DNA from: Marinihelvus fidelis
GTDB taxonomy: Bacteria > Pseudomonadota > Gammaproteobacteria > Xanthomonadales > SZUA-36
Reading direction: 5' to 3'
Assembly (NCBI RefSeq): GCF_008725655.1
Contig: NZ_VYXP01000002.1
Span: 524,026-588,025, forward strand
DNA length: 64,000 nucleotides
Position numbers and translations under genes: made by a program. The notes under the pieces were generated by a model. It saw only the letters and a program-made list of their open reading frames with translations, searched no databases and had not been told where the DNA came from. Of this stretch, positions 32,415 through 42,498 are shown one piece after another (within the stretch, counting starts at the first letter, position 1; every line of letters begins with the position of its first letter).

Positions 32415-35294
32415 ATGAAAACAAGCACCAGACGTTTCCGCCGCAAGGACCTGGCGGCCTCCATCTCTCTGCTCCTGGCGTCGATGCCGCAGGCCTTCGC
32501 GCAGGAGGAGGCGGAAGACGCCACCGATGACCAGCCCCTGCTGGAGGAAGTCGTCGTCACCGGCATCTACCGCGCCAGCCTGATCAACCAGATCGACACC
32601 AAGCGCGAGAGCACGACGATTGTCGACGCGATCTCGGCCGAGGACATCGGCAAACTGCCCGACTCCAGCATCGCCGAATCGCTGGCCCGCCTGCCGGGTG
32701 TGTCCGGTGAGCGCCGCAACGGCCGCGTGTCCGGCATCTCGGTGAGGGGCTTCAAGGAAGACTATGTCGGCACCACGCTGAACGGCCGCGAACTGCTGGG
32801 CATGGGTGACAACCGCGGCGTGGAGTACGACCTGTACCCATCCGAGATCGTCAGCGGCATGGTGGTCTACAAAACCCCGGACGCGACGCAGATGGTCCAG
32901 GGCATCGGCGGTATCGTCGACATCCGCACCAACCGACCGCTGGACTCCGATGGCTACTTCGCCATCAATGGCACCTACGAGCAGAACGACCTGGAATCCG
33001 GCAACCCGGACTTCGATGACAACGGCCACCGCCTGGCGCTGAGCTTCTCCGACACCTTCGCCGACGGCACCTTCGGCGTGTCCTTCGCCGCGGCAACCAC
33101 GGAATCACCCAGCCAGGAACTGCAGATGCGCGGCTGGGGTTACCCGACGGCCAACCCGGCCAATGCCGGCCCGAACGTCAGCCTGACCGGCAGCGAGACC
33201 ATCCTGGGCGGCCACGACTCCTTTGTCCGCTCGGCCATGCTGGAGCGCGACACGATCTCCGGCGTGCTGCAGTGGGCGCCGAATGACAACCTGACCATGA
33301 CCCTGGACGCGGTCTACATCGACTTCCTCGAAGACAAGGTCTTCCGTGGCATCGAGGAAGGCGGCGCGGAATGGGGCACGGGCGGCTACACCGTCACCGG
33401 TGTCGACAATGGTTTCGTCACCTCGGGCACCATCGATGCCGGCTTCCTGTCGGTGATCCGTAACGACGCCGAGCGCAAGGACGCCGAGCTGAGCACCGTC
33501 GGCCTGAACGTGGAATGGGACCTGAGTGATGACCTGCGGGTGGAGTTCGATGCCGCGGTCAGCGATGTCGAGAAAACCATCACCAACATCGAGAGCTACT
33601 CGGGCGTCGGCCGTGCCGGCCTGATGACCCAGGGCGACCCGACCGCGCGCAGCTGGACCATGACGCCAACCGGCGTCATCTACAGCCCGCACCCGACCAT
33701 TCCGATGGTCGACCTGACCGACTGGGACCTGATCCGCCTGGCGGGCCCGCAGGCCTGGGGTGGCGCCATGGCACCGATCCAGCAGTTTGCCGAACAGACC
33801 CTGCCGGACGGCTCCGTGATTGGCCCGCCGAACGCGCAGGACGGCTTCGTCAACGAGCCGTCATTCGACGAGGACCTGACCACGGTGCGGCTGGACGTGG
33901 TGCGCGACCTGGACTGGAACGGCTTCACCGAGATCACCGTGGGCGCCAACTACTCCGACCGCTCCAAGACCAAGGACAACCGCGGCTTCTACCTGACCGC
34001 GCCCAGCTGGCCCTATGACGAGCCGATTCCGGAGCAGTACCGTGTGGGTATCACGTCGATGGATTTCATCGGCATCCCTGGCGTGGTCGCTTACGACGGC
34101 CTGGGCCTGTACAACGACGGCTACTACATCGCCTCTGACGCGCAGCAACTGGAAACTTCGCGCCTGGGTGACAGCTACACGGTCAACGAGACACAGTGGA
34201 ACCTGTTCGCCAAGCTCGATTTCGAGTGGCAGTTTGGCCCCGGCTCACTATTCGGCAACGTCGGCGTGCAGTACATCGATGTCGACCAGAATTCGCAGGG
34301 TTTTGGCACCTTCACCGGGCCGGACCTGTATGTACAGAAGAACCCCATCGAAGATGGCGCGTCCTACCACGACTACCTGCCCAGCCTGAACCTGAACTAC
34401 GACTTCGGCAACGGCCACATGTTGCGCTTCGCGGCGTCGAAAACGGTCAGCCGGCCGCGCATGGACGACATGCGCTCGAACCAGCAGGTCTCATTCAGCT
34501 TCAACCTGTCGAGCATCAACACCACCGACCCGCAGAACAGCGCCTGGTCGGGCAGCGCCGGCAATGCACGCCTGCGGCCGCTGGAAGCCAACCAGCTGGA
34601 CCTGGCCTGGGACTGGTATTTCGCCGAAGACGGCATCTTCTCCGCCGCGGCGTTCTACAAGGACCTGGTGAACTGGCATCGCGCCGGCACCACCATCGTC
34701 GACTTCAGCCAGTTCTACATCCCGGGTTACCACCAGGTGGTCGATACCGACGGCGTGGTCTACACACCGGCGACGTTTGAGGGCCTGCTGAGCTTCCGCG
34801 AGGACGGCCTGACCGGCGACGTTCAGGGCCTGGAACTGCAGACCATCTTCCCGTTCCGCATCCTCTGGGACGGCCTGGACGGCTTCGGTGCGATCCTCAC
34901 CGCCACCTTTATCGACGGCGAGCTGGATGACGGCAGCATGGTCCCGGGTCTGTCCGAGGAAAACTACTCGGCCACGCTGTTTTACGAGCGCGGCGGCTTT
35001 GACGTCCGAGTCGCGGTCACCGATCGCAGCGAGTACGCCACCGAGACCCGCGGCACCAGCCTGGCGCTGACGCCGACGGTCGACCAGGGCGCGACCTTGG
35101 TCGATGCGCAGGTGCGCTACGACTTCGGCCTGGCCGGGCACCAGGGCTGGCTGGGTGGCCTGTCGCTGGCGCTGCAGGGCCAGAACCTGACCGATGAGGA
35201 CACCGTGCAGACCAACGATGATTCACGGGAAGTCACCCTTTACCAGACCTTCGGCGCCAACTACCTGCTGACCGCCATCTACAAGTTCTGGTAA
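32415..35294 (+). CDS. TonB-dependent receptor, probable maltodextrin transporter
   Basis: 959 residues. Signal peptide to about 29 (PQAFAQ), TonB box region LEEVVVTGIYRAS, plug domain (DIGKLPDSSIAESLARLPGVSGERRNGR, GRELLGMGDNRGVEYDLYP), then a 22-strand barrel ending in an aromatic residue (YLLTAIYKFW). The plug signature is that of receptors from carbohydrate loci of Caulobacter/Xanthomonas type. It should import maltodextrins with TonB energy. ATG 32415 follows GGGGA. Polymer specificity comes from the neighbours, not from this sequence. Confidence 0.92.
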   Translation: MKTSTRRFRRKDLAASISLLLASMPQAFAQEEAEDATDDQPLLEEVVVTGIYRASLINQIDTKRESTTIVDAISAEDIGKLPDSSIAESLARLPGVSGERRNGRVSGISVRGFKEDYVGTTLNGRELLGMGDNRGVEYDLYPSEIVSGMVVYKTPDATQMVQGIGGIVDIRTNRPLDSDGYFAINGTYEQNDLESGNPDFDDNGHRLALSFSDTFADGTFGVSFAAATTESPSQELQMRGWGYPTANPANAGPNVSLTGSETILGGHDSFVRSAMLERDTISGVLQWAPNDNLTMTLDAVYIDFLEDKVFRGIEEGGAEWGTGGYTVTGVDNGFVTSGTIDAGFLSVIRNDAERKDAELSTVGLNVEWDLSDDLRVEFDAAVSDVEKTITNIESYSGVGRAGLMTQGDPTARSWTMTPTGVIYSPHPTIPMVDLTDWDLIRLAGPQAWGGAMAPIQQFAEQTLPDGSVIGPPNAQDGFVNEPSFDEDLTTVRLDVVRDLDWNGFTEITVGANYSDRSKTKDNRGFYLTAPSWPYDEPIPEQYRVGITSMDFIGIPGVVAYDGLGLYNDGYYIASDAQQLETSRLGDSYTVNETQWNLFAKLDFEWQFGPGSLFGNVGVQYIDVDQNSQGFGTFTGPDLYVQKNPIEDGASYHDYLPSLNLNYDFGNGHMLRFAASKTVSRPRMDDMRSNQQVSFSFNLSSINTTDPQNSAWSGSAGNARLRPLEANQLDLAWDWYFAEDGIFSAAAFYKDLVNWHRAGTTIVDFSQFYIPGYHQVVDTDGVVYTPATFEGLLSFREDGLTGDVQGLELQTIFPFRILWDGLDGFGAILTATFIDGELDDGSMVPGLSEENYSATLFYERGGFDVRVAVTDRSEYATETRGTSLALTPTVDQGATLVDAQVRYDFGLAGHQGWLGGLSLALQGQNLTDEDTVQTNDDSREVTLYQTFGANYLLTAIYKFW

Positions 35295-35313
35295 CTCAAG
35301 GCGTCTCCAGGCT

Positions 35314-35348
35314 GAGCCCTGCTAGCATGTCTGGCAGGGCTCTTTTTT
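35314..35348 (+). terminator. Intrinsic terminator after the receptor gene
   Basis: GAGCCCTGC (35314-35322) and GCAGGGCTC (35334-35342) form a nine-pair stem followed by TTTTTT. It separates the receptor from the halogenase-like gene, which starts 17 bases later, so read-through or a promoter inside must serve the latter. Confidence 0.88.
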
Positions 35349-35364
35349 ATCGGCAGGACTAACC

Positions 35365-36861
35365 ATGAGCAAACGCATCCAGAAGGTGATCATCCTGGGC
35401 GGCGGCACGGCGGGCTGGATGTCCGCGGCGCTGCTGCGACGGGTGCTGCCGGACACCATCGATATCGAGCTGGTTGAATCCGAGCAGATCGGCATCGTCG
35501 GTGTCGGCGAGGCGACCATCCCGCCCATCCAGAACGTCAACACCGTGCTGGGGCTGGACGAGCCCGAGTTCCTGCGTGCAACCCGCGCCACGCTGAAACT
35601 GGCCATCCGGTTCGACGACTGGCGTGTTCCCGGGGAAGGCTACTTTCATACCTTTGGCGCACCCGGGCGCAGCCAGGCCTTCTGCCATTTCCATCACTTC
35701 TGGAACCGCGCCCGCCTGGCCGGCCACGACAGCAATCTGTGGGACTACGACCTGAACTACCTGATGTGCCAGGCCGGGCGCTTCGCAAAATTGAAGGCCG
35801 ACGACCCGATGTGGGAGGTGAAGTACGCCTACCACTTCGACGCGGGGCTCTACGGCCAATACCTGCGGCGCTACAGCGAGGCGCGCGGCGTGGTGCGTAC
35901 CGAGGGGCGCGTCGCCGAGGTCGCCATGCACCCGCAGACCGGGCACGTCGAGGCGCTGGTGCTGGATGACGGCCGCCGTGTTGCCGGCAACTTTTTCGTC
36001 GACTGCTCCGGACAGCGCGGCGTGTTGATCCAGGGCGCCCTGGGCGTGGGCTTTGACGACTGGAGCCACTGGCTGCCCTGCGACCGCGCCATGGCGGTGC
36101 CTTCACAGGCGGCCGAGGCCAGCACGCCGTACACGCGCGCCACGGCGCACGATGGCGGCTGGCAGTGGCGCATTCCACTTCAGCATCGCAACGGCAATGG
36201 ACTGGTCTACAGCAGCCGCCACCTGGACGACGAGCAAGCGGCGGAGTTGCTGCTGGCTAACCTGGACACGCCGGCCATCAGCGACCCGCGGCCACTTCGC
36301 TTCCGCACCGGCCGCGCGCGCAGCCAGTGGCACCGCAACGTGCTGGCCGTGGGGCTGGCCAGCGGTTTCCTGGAGCCGCTGGAATCCACCAGCATTCACC
36401 TGATCCAGTCCGCCGTGGTGCGCCTGCTGCACCGTTTCCCGCACGACGGCATCCATGCCGAGGCCGTAAACGAGTACAACCGCCAGTCGCGGCGCGAGTA
36501 CGAGCAGATCCGCGACTTCATCATCCTGCACTACCACCTGAACGAGCGTGACGGCGATTTCTGGCGCGACCTGCGGCACATGTCGGTGCCGGAACGGCTG
36601 ACTAGGAAGATCGAACTGTTCCGCGCCAACGGCAGCCTGTTCCAGGACGACATGGATATCTTCCTGGAGCCTTCGTGGTTACAGGTGATGCTGGGCCAGG
36701 GCGTGGTCCCGGGCGACTACCACCCGATTGCCGACGGCCTGGACGAGGCGCAGCTGCTGGAAAAACTGACCAGCATGCGCCGACTCAAGGGCGAGCCGGT
36801 GGCGAAGATGCCGCCGCATGACGAGTTCCTGAAAATGTACGGGGCGCTGGCCGGGGATTGA
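35365..36861 (+). CDS. Tryptophan-halogenase-like flavoprotein
   Basis: 498 residues. FAD-binding GGGTAGW at about 12-18, the second halogenase motif WQWRIPL (WxWxIP) in the middle, and Lys near 78 in ATLKLAIRFDDW, at the place of the catalytic Lys of tryptophan halogenases. The family acts with reduced flavin on indole or phenol rings. Many such genes, however, sit behind TonB-dependent receptors in sugar loci with no known substrate, and this is such a case. No flavin reductase gene is near. Confidence 0.88.
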   Translation: MSKRIQKVIILGGGTAGWMSAALLRRVLPDTIDIELVESEQIGIVGVGEATIPPIQNVNTVLGLDEPEFLRATRATLKLAIRFDDWRVPGEGYFHTFGAPGRSQAFCHFHHFWNRARLAGHDSNLWDYDLNYLMCQAGRFAKLKADDPMWEVKYAYHFDAGLYGQYLRRYSEARGVVRTEGRVAEVAMHPQTGHVEALVLDDGRRVAGNFFVDCSGQRGVLIQGALGVGFDDWSHWLPCDRAMAVPSQAAEASTPYTRATAHDGGWQWRIPLQHRNGNGLVYSSRHLDDEQAAELLLANLDTPAISDPRPLRFRTGRARSQWHRNVLAVGLASGFLEPLESTSIHLIQSAVVRLLHRFPHDGIHAEAVNEYNRQSRREYEQIRDFIILHYHLNERDGDFWRDLRHMSVPERLTRKIELFRANGSLFQDDMDIFLEPSWLQVMLGQGVVPGDYHPIADGLDEAQLLEKLTSMRRLKGEPVAKMPPHDEFLKMYGALAGD

Positions 36862-36886
36862 ACGCACCCCGGCGTGCCGCCCCCGG

Positions 36887-38773
36887 TTAACGCCGCAGCG
36901 GCAGCACCAGCGCCGCGCGTGGTGGCAGCGTGATCGCCTCGCCCAGGGCATAGCGCGTGCCCGTGACCACGTCATTGGCGTGGCTGAAGCCGGACAGCCT
37001 CTCGGCAAAGCGCGCCAGCGGCAGCTCGACCGCTTCGTCGTTACCACTGAGCACCACCATCACACTGTCTTCCTCATCGTGGCGGAACCAGGCATAGACT
37101 TCGTTCTGCGGCATGAAGTGGGTCATTTTTCCGTTGTGGACGACCGTGGCATCGCGGCGCCAGTTCAGCAGTGTACGCAGATAGTCCTGCGCGGCCTTCT
37201 GCGCTTCCGCCAGGCCTTGTCCGCTGACCGCGTCGACGGTATCGCCGGGCCAGCCGCCCGGGAAATCGCTGCGGATCACACCGTGCGAGTCATCGCCCGG
37301 GTGCGACATCATGATCTCCGTGCCGTAGTAGACCTGCGGCGTGCCGCGCGTGGTCAGCAGCCAGGTCATGGCCTGGCGGAACAGCGCCGGGTCGTCGCCC
37401 AGCTGGGTGGCGATGCGCGACATGTCGTGGTTGTCGGCGAAGGTCACCAGGGCGTGCGGGTCGGGGTAGACGAAATCATTGGCGATGGCGCGGTACAGGC
37501 CCATCATGCCGCCGGGCCGCGGGTCTCCGGGAACGCCGCTGGGGCCAGAGGTCAGCGCGTGCGCCATGGCGGCCTGGGTGGGGAAATCCATCAGGCTGGG
37601 CAGCCAGGACACGTAGCCGTCATGGTTGACCTGCCCTCGCTGCCAGTAGGCGACGATGGACGGATTGATGGACCACTCCTCGCCGACCACGTTGAAACCC
37701 GGGTATTCCAGCATCACGCGCCGGGTCCACTCGGTCATGTAGTGCTTGTCCGGGTACGGATAGGTATCCATGCGGATACCGGCCAGCCCCAGGGTCTCGA
37801 TCCACCACAGCGCGTTCTGGGTCAGGTAGTCGGCCAGCAGCGGGTTGCGCTGGTTCAGGTCCGGCATGGTGTCGACGAACCAGCCATCGTTGAACGCGTC
37901 GCGGTCGGCCTGGGCGGCATTCGGGTCGAGGTCGGCAATCCGCTCATGCGAGGTGATGGCGCGCTGCCGCGGCTGGTTCAGCCAGTCATCCGAGGGCAGC
38001 GCCTGCATCCACGGGTGGCCCGAACCAATATGGTTGACGATCATGTCCATGATCACGCCGATGCCGCGCTCGCGGGCAGCCGCCACCAGCGCGCGGTAAT
38101 CCTCGTTGCTGCCGTAACGCGGGTCGACGTTGTAGAAATCCGTGGTCGAGTAACCGTGGTACGAGTACTCCGGCATGCGGTTTTCCAGCAGCGGGTTCAG
38201 CCAGACGGCGGTGAACCCCATGTCGCCAATGTAGTCGAGCCGTTCCGCCAGGCCCTGGATGTCACCGCCATGGCGGCCGCCGGGGTTGGCCCGGTCGACG
38301 GCATCACCCCAGCCGGGCAGGTTGTCGTTGCCGGTGTCGCCGTTGGCGAAGCGGTCGGGCGTGACCAGGTAGATCGCGTCTTTCGGGCCGAAACCGGCGG
38401 TGTAAGCCGGGTCCGGATTTTTTTCCTGCAACGTATAGGGCTGCAGGATGACCCGGTTGCCGTCCTCGAAGACCAGGTTGAACTCGCCCGCCTGGGCGCC
38501 CTCACCGATGTCCAGGTAGACAAACAGGTAATCCGGGTGCTCGGCCGTTTCTGTGCGGAGCACGGTCACGCCCGGCGCGTCCACGCTGACGTCGAATCGC
38601 GATATCTGCTGGCCGTGGACCATCAACTGCAATTCGGTTTCGATAAAGCCGGTCCACCAGTTCGGCGGGTCGACCCGCAGCGCCGGGGCGGTGTCAGCGA
38701 GCGTGGAAACCGGGGCGATTGCCACACCCATGAAAACGGCGCATACGCACGCCAGGCGATTGATTCTGTTCAT
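36887..38773 (-). CDS. Secreted GH13 enzyme (neopullulanase/cyclomaltodextrinase type)
   Basis: 628 residues. Signal peptide (about 1-26, TLADT), an N-terminal immunoglobulin-like domain typical of cyclomaltodextrinases (to about 125), then the catalytic barrel: DMIVNH, nucleophile in GIRMDTYPY, acid/base Glu in VVGEEWSI, and FADNHD. A C-terminal beta domain follows. It would cut alpha-1,4 links of maltodextrin, pullulan or cyclodextrin in the periplasm. Divergent from the GH97 gene across operator 2. ATG 38773 is chosen for the signal peptide. Confidence 0.92.
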   Translation of the reverse strand: MNRINRLACVCAVFMGVAIAPVSTLADTAPALRVDPPNWWTGFIETELQLMVHGQQISRFDVSVDAPGVTVLRTETAEHPDYLFVYLDIGEGAQAGEFNLVFEDGNRVILQPYTLQEKNPDPAYTAGFGPKDAIYLVTPDRFANGDTGNDNLPGWGDAVDRANPGGRHGGDIQGLAERLDYIGDMGFTAVWLNPLLENRMPEYSYHGYSTTDFYNVDPRYGSNEDYRALVAAARERGIGVIMDMIVNHIGSGHPWMQALPSDDWLNQPRQRAITSHERIADLDPNAAQADRDAFNDGWFVDTMPDLNQRNPLLADYLTQNALWWIETLGLAGIRMDTYPYPDKHYMTEWTRRVMLEYPGFNVVGEEWSINPSIVAYWQRGQVNHDGYVSWLPSLMDFPTQAAMAHALTSGPSGVPGDPRPGGMMGLYRAIANDFVYPDPHALVTFADNHDMSRIATQLGDDPALFRQAMTWLLTTRGTPQVYYGTEIMMSHPGDDSHGVIRSDFPGGWPGDTVDAVSGQGLAEAQKAAQDYLRTLLNWRRDATVVHNGKMTHFMPQNEVYAWFRHDEEDSVMVVLSGNDEAVELPLARFAERLSGFSHANDVVTGTRYALGEAITLPPRAALVLPLRR

Positions 38774-38815
38774 GCCTCCGGATTCTAGGGGACACCCGCC
38801 GGAGACCGTTACATC

Positions 38816-38829
38816 TGCAAACGTATTCA
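38816..38829 (-). promoter_or_regulatory. LacI-type operator 2
   Basis: TGCAAACGTATTCA is the exact reverse complement of operator 1. It lies between the divergent GH13 (start 38773) and GH97 (start 38909) genes, so one site could control both. Confidence 0.75.
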
Positions 38830-38908
38830 ACCTTACGGCCCGTGGAATCGGCCGTCACGGTGCATTAGCGTTGGCACATCACGACAATCACAACCATCAA
38901 GGCTCACC

Positions 38909-40966
38909 GTGACTCTGAAAACCTGGACCCTGCCGCTGGCGCTGCTGGCCGCGACCCTGACCGCCGCCCCCGCGGGCGCCGACGAACCCGCCGTTCCGGC
39001 CCGCGTGACCTCGCCGGACGGACGCAACACGCTGATCCTGGAGATCGACACGTACGGCGCGCCCCGCTACAGCGTCGCGCGCAGTGACGAGACCGTGATC
39101 GCACCGTCCCGGCTGGGCATGCGCTTCGCCGCCCACCCGGAGTTTCACGAAGACATGACGGTGACATCCGTGGACACCGCCAGCGCCGATTCAGAGTGGG
39201 AACAGCCCTGGGGTGAGCGCCGGGTGGTCCGCGACCACTACAACGAGATGGCGGTCACGCTGCAGAACGCCGACGGCGCGCGCTATGTCCTGCGCGTGCG
39301 CGCCTTCGACGACGGCATCGGCTTCCGCTACGAAATTCCCGAACAGCCCGGTTACGACGAACTGGTCATCGTCGACGAACTGACCGAGTTCGCACTGGAC
39401 CGCGAAGGCACGGCGTGGTGGATTCCCGGGCGCCGCTACAACCGCTACGAGTACGTCTACAACACCACGGCGGTCAACGACGTGATGATGGCGCACACAC
39501 CGATGACGGTGCGCACCCCGGGCGGCACCCACGTCAGCCTGCACGAGGCCGCGCTGGTGGATTACGCCGGCTATGTGCTGGACCAGCGCCGCGAAGGCGT
39601 TTTCCAGGCCAACCTGACGCCATGGTCCGACGGTACCCGCGTGAAGACCCGCGCGCCGTTCCACACGCCCTGGCGCACCATCCAGCTGGCCGACAACGCC
39701 GCCGGCCTGCTGGACTCAACCATGATCCTGAACCTGAACGAGCCCAATGCGCTGGGCGACGTCTCCTGGGTCGAGCCCGGCAAGTACATCGGTATCTGGT
39801 GGGCCATGCATATCAACGCGCGCACCTGGGGTAGCGGGCCGAAGCACGGCGCGACCACGGAAGAAACCAAGCGCTACATGGATTTTGCCGCCGAGCACGG
39901 CTTCGACGGCGTGCTGGTGGAAGGCTGGAACATCGGCTGGGACGGCGACTGGTACCACAACGGCGACGTGTTCAGCTTCACCGAGCCCTACCCGGACTTC
40001 GACATCGAGGCCGTCACGGCCTATGGCGCCGAGCGCGGCGTGCGGCTGATCGGCCATCACGAGACCTCCGGCAACGTCAGCAACTACGCCAACCAGATGC
40101 AGGATGCCTACGACCTGTACCAGCGCCTGGGCGTGACCCAGGTGAAAACCGGTTACGTGGCCGACGCCGGCCAGCTGAAACGCGTCGACGACAACGGCCT
40201 GGCGCATTACGAATGGCACGACGGCCAGTTTGCCGTGGGCGAGTACCTGCGCTCGGTCACCGAGGCGGCCGAACGCGGGATCAGCATCAACACCCATGAG
40301 CCGGTCAAGGACACCGGCCTGCGCCGCACTTACCCCAACTGGATCTCGCGCGAAGGCGCGCGCGGCATGGAGTTCAACGCCTGGGGCACGCCGCCGAACC
40401 CGCCTGAGCACACGGCCATCCTGCCATTCACGCGGATGCTGGCCGGGCCGATGGACTTCACCCCGGGCGTGTTCGACCTGATGCCCAATGGCGAAGACGC
40501 GGAGAACCGCGTGGAAACCACGCTGGCCAAGCAACTGGCGCTGTACGTGGTGCTCTACAGCCCCATCCAGATGGCCGCCGACCTGCCGGAAAACTATGCC
40601 AAGCACCCGCAGGCCTTCCAGTTCATCCTCGACGTGCCCACCGACTGGGAGCAGAGTGTCGGCGTGGCCGGCGAAGTCGGTGACTACGTGGCCATCGCCC
40701 GCCAGGCGCGTGGCGGTGACGACTGGTACCTGGGCGCGCTCACCGACGAGCAGGCCCGCACCGTGCCCGTGCCACTGGACTTCCTTGAGCCGGGGCGCAC
40801 GTATACCGCGCAGATCTACCGCGACGGCGATGACGCCCACTGGGACAGCAACCCCTACCCTGTCGATGTCAGCGAACGGGACGTCACCGCCGGTGACACG
40901 CTCGAACTGGTGCTGGCGGCCGGTGGCGGCACTGCCATTCGCTTCAAGGCCGGCGACGGCGAATGA
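38909..40966 (+). CDS. GH97 alpha-glucosidase (SusB-like)
   Basis: 685 residues from GTG 38909. Signal peptide to about 24 (AGADE). N-terminal beta-sandwich, a barrel with the GH97 landmarks (IGIWWAMHI, GVLVEGWNIGWDG, GHHETSGN, VKTGYVAD, NTHEPVKDTGLRRTYPN, AWGTPPNPPEHT) and a C-terminal beta domain. The Glu residues of HHE and HEPV agree with the SusB-type (inverting) branch; this assignment is by eye. It releases glucose from maltooligosaccharides in the periplasm. ATGA coupling to the transporter gene. Confidence 0.93.
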   Translation: MTLKTWTLPLALLAATLTAAPAGADEPAVPARVTSPDGRNTLILEIDTYGAPRYSVARSDETVIAPSRLGMRFAAHPEFHEDMTVTSVDTASADSEWEQPWGERRVVRDHYNEMAVTLQNADGARYVLRVRAFDDGIGFRYEIPEQPGYDELVIVDELTEFALDREGTAWWIPGRRYNRYEYVYNTTAVNDVMMAHTPMTVRTPGGTHVSLHEAALVDYAGYVLDQRREGVFQANLTPWSDGTRVKTRAPFHTPWRTIQLADNAAGLLDSTMILNLNEPNALGDVSWVEPGKYIGIWWAMHINARTWGSGPKHGATTEETKRYMDFAAEHGFDGVLVEGWNIGWDGDWYHNGDVFSFTEPYPDFDIEAVTAYGAERGVRLIGHHETSGNVSNYANQMQDAYDLYQRLGVTQVKTGYVADAGQLKRVDDNGLAHYEWHDGQFAVGEYLRSVTEAAERGISINTHEPVKDTGLRRTYPNWISREGARGMEFNAWGTPPNPPEHTAILPFTRMLAGPMDFTPGVFDLMPNGEDAENRVETTLAKQLALYVVLYSPIQMAADLPENYAKHPQAFQFILDVPTDWEQSVGVAGEVGDYVAIARQARGGDDWYLGALTDEQARTVPVPLDFLEPGRTYTAQIYRDGDDAHWDSNPYPVDVSERDVTAGDTLELVLAAGGGTAIRFKAGDGE

Positions 40967-42498
40967 GCTCGGCCACGGCCATGAGTGACCGCAAGCCGGC
41001 GCTGTCGTTCTGGCAGATCTGGAACATGTGTTTCGGCTTCCTGGGCATCCAGTTTGGTTTTGCCCTGCAGAACGCCAACGTCAGCCGGATCTTCCAGACC
41101 CTGGGCGCCGACATCGATGCGCTGCCCATCCTCTGGGTCGCGGCGCCCATCACCGGCCTGCTGGTGCAGCCCATCGTCGGCTACTACAGCGACCGCACCT
41201 GGAACCGCCTGGGCCGGCGGCGGCCCTACTTCCTGGCCGGCGCGATCCTGGCGTCGCTGGCACTGCTGGCCATGCCGCACTCACCGTGGCTGTGGTTCGC
41301 CGCGGGCATGCTGTGGATCCTGGACGCCAGCATCAATATCTCCATGGAGCCGTTCCGGGCGTTTGTCGGTGACAACCTGCCGCGGCGCCAGCGGACGAAG
41401 GGCTTTGCGCTGCAGAGTTTCTTCATCGGCACCGGCGCCGTGGTGGCGTCCGCCCTGCCCTGGCTGCTGGCCAATGTCGTCGGCATGGACAACACCGCCG
41501 CCCCGGGCGTGATTCCGGACACCGTGAAGTGGGCGTTCTACCTGGGCGGCGTGGCCTTCCTGGGCGCGGTCACCTGGACCGTGGTCCGCTCCCGGGAATA
41601 CGCCCCGGAGCAACTCGAAGCCTGGGAGGCCGCTTCCACCGCGCGTGCCGCGGTGCCGGCCACACCGCCCAGGCCGCCGGCCCGGTTCCGCAACGGCGGC
41701 CTGGCCTGGTGTGTGGCGGGTGGTGCATTGCTGGCATGGATCATGCTCGCGGGGCTGGACAAGCAGCTGTTCATCCTGGCCGCCGGCGCCATCGCCTTCG
41801 GCCTGTTGCAACTGTACTGCAGCTCGAAGGCGGCCCGCGGGCAGACGTCGGGCGGTCTGTACCAGGTCACCGCCGACCTGTTCGCCATGCCACGGGTAAT
41901 GCGACAACTGGCCGTGGTGCAGTTTTTCTCCTGGTTCGGCCTGTTCGCCATGTGGATCTACTGCACTTCCGCGGTGACCGGCCACCACTACGGTGCCACC
42001 GACCCCGCCAGCGCCGCCTACAACGAGGGCGCCAACTGGGTCGGCGTGCTGTTCGCCGCCTACAACGGTTTCGCCGCGCTGGCGGCCATCGTGATCCCGT
42101 GGACAGCCAGGCGCATGGGCTGCCGCCGCGCTCACCTGCTTAACCTGCTGCTGGGCGGCGCCGGACTGGTCGCGTTCATCTTCGTCCGAGACCCGGCCTG
42201 GCTTATCGTGCCGATGATCGGCGTCGGTTTCGCCTGGGCGTCGATACTGTCGCTGCCCTATGCCCTGCTGTCCGGGGTCCTGCCGGCCACCAAGATGGGC
42301 GTCTACATGGGCCTGTTCAACTTCTTTATCGTCATTCCGCAGATCGTTGCCGCCTCGCTGCTGGGGCTGCTGCTGCGCGTGCTGTTCGAAGGCCAGCCGA
42401 TCTACGGCCTGGTGCTGGGTGGCGTGCTGATGGCCATCGCCGGCGTGGCGACCCTGCGCGTTGATGCCAGCGCGGAGCCGTCGGAGCAACCGCAATGA
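40963..42498 (+). CDS. GPH/SLC45-type sugar transporter (MalY-like MFS)
   Basis: 511 residues, about 12 membrane helices. Motifs WQIWNMCFGFLGIQFGFALQNANVSRIFQTLG and PIVGYYSDRTWNRLGRRRPYFLAGA are those of the Caulobacter-type maltose transporter group. It should bring maltose or glucose through the inner membrane with protons. Starts inside the GH97 stop (ATGA) and ends in an ATGA overlap with malQ. Confidence 0.92.
   Translation: MSSATAMSDRKPALSFWQIWNMCFGFLGIQFGFALQNANVSRIFQTLGADIDALPILWVAAPITGLLVQPIVGYYSDRTWNRLGRRRPYFLAGAILASLALLAMPHSPWLWFAAGMLWILDASINISMEPFRAFVGDNLPRRQRTKGFALQSFFIGTGAVVASALPWLLANVVGMDNTAAPGVIPDTVKWAFYLGGVAFLGAVTWTVVRSREYAPEQLEAWEAASTARAAVPATPPRPPARFRNGGLAWCVAGGALLAWIMLAGLDKQLFILAAGAIAFGLLQLYCSSKAARGQTSGGLYQVTADLFAMPRVMRQLAVVQFFSWFGLFAMWIYCTSAVTGHHYGATDPASAAYNEGANWVGVLFAAYNGFAALAAIVIPWTARRMGCRRAHLLNLLLGGAGLVAFIFVRDPAWLIVPMIGVGFAWASILSLPYALLSGVLPATKMGVYMGLFNFFIVIPQIVAASLLGLLLRVLFEGQPIYGLVLGGVLMAIAGVATLRVDASAEPSEQPQ

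Noticed and set aside
25418-36861. P450 plus halogenase as a natural-product cluster
   Set aside because: They are about 9 kb apart with proline genes and a regulator between, and the halogenase-like gene is embedded in a sugar locus; no synthase or carrier gene is present.
36980-38788. 602-codon frame antisense to the GH13 gene
   Set aside because: The minus strand carries all GH13 catalytic motifs and a signal peptide; the plus frame has no recognisable features.
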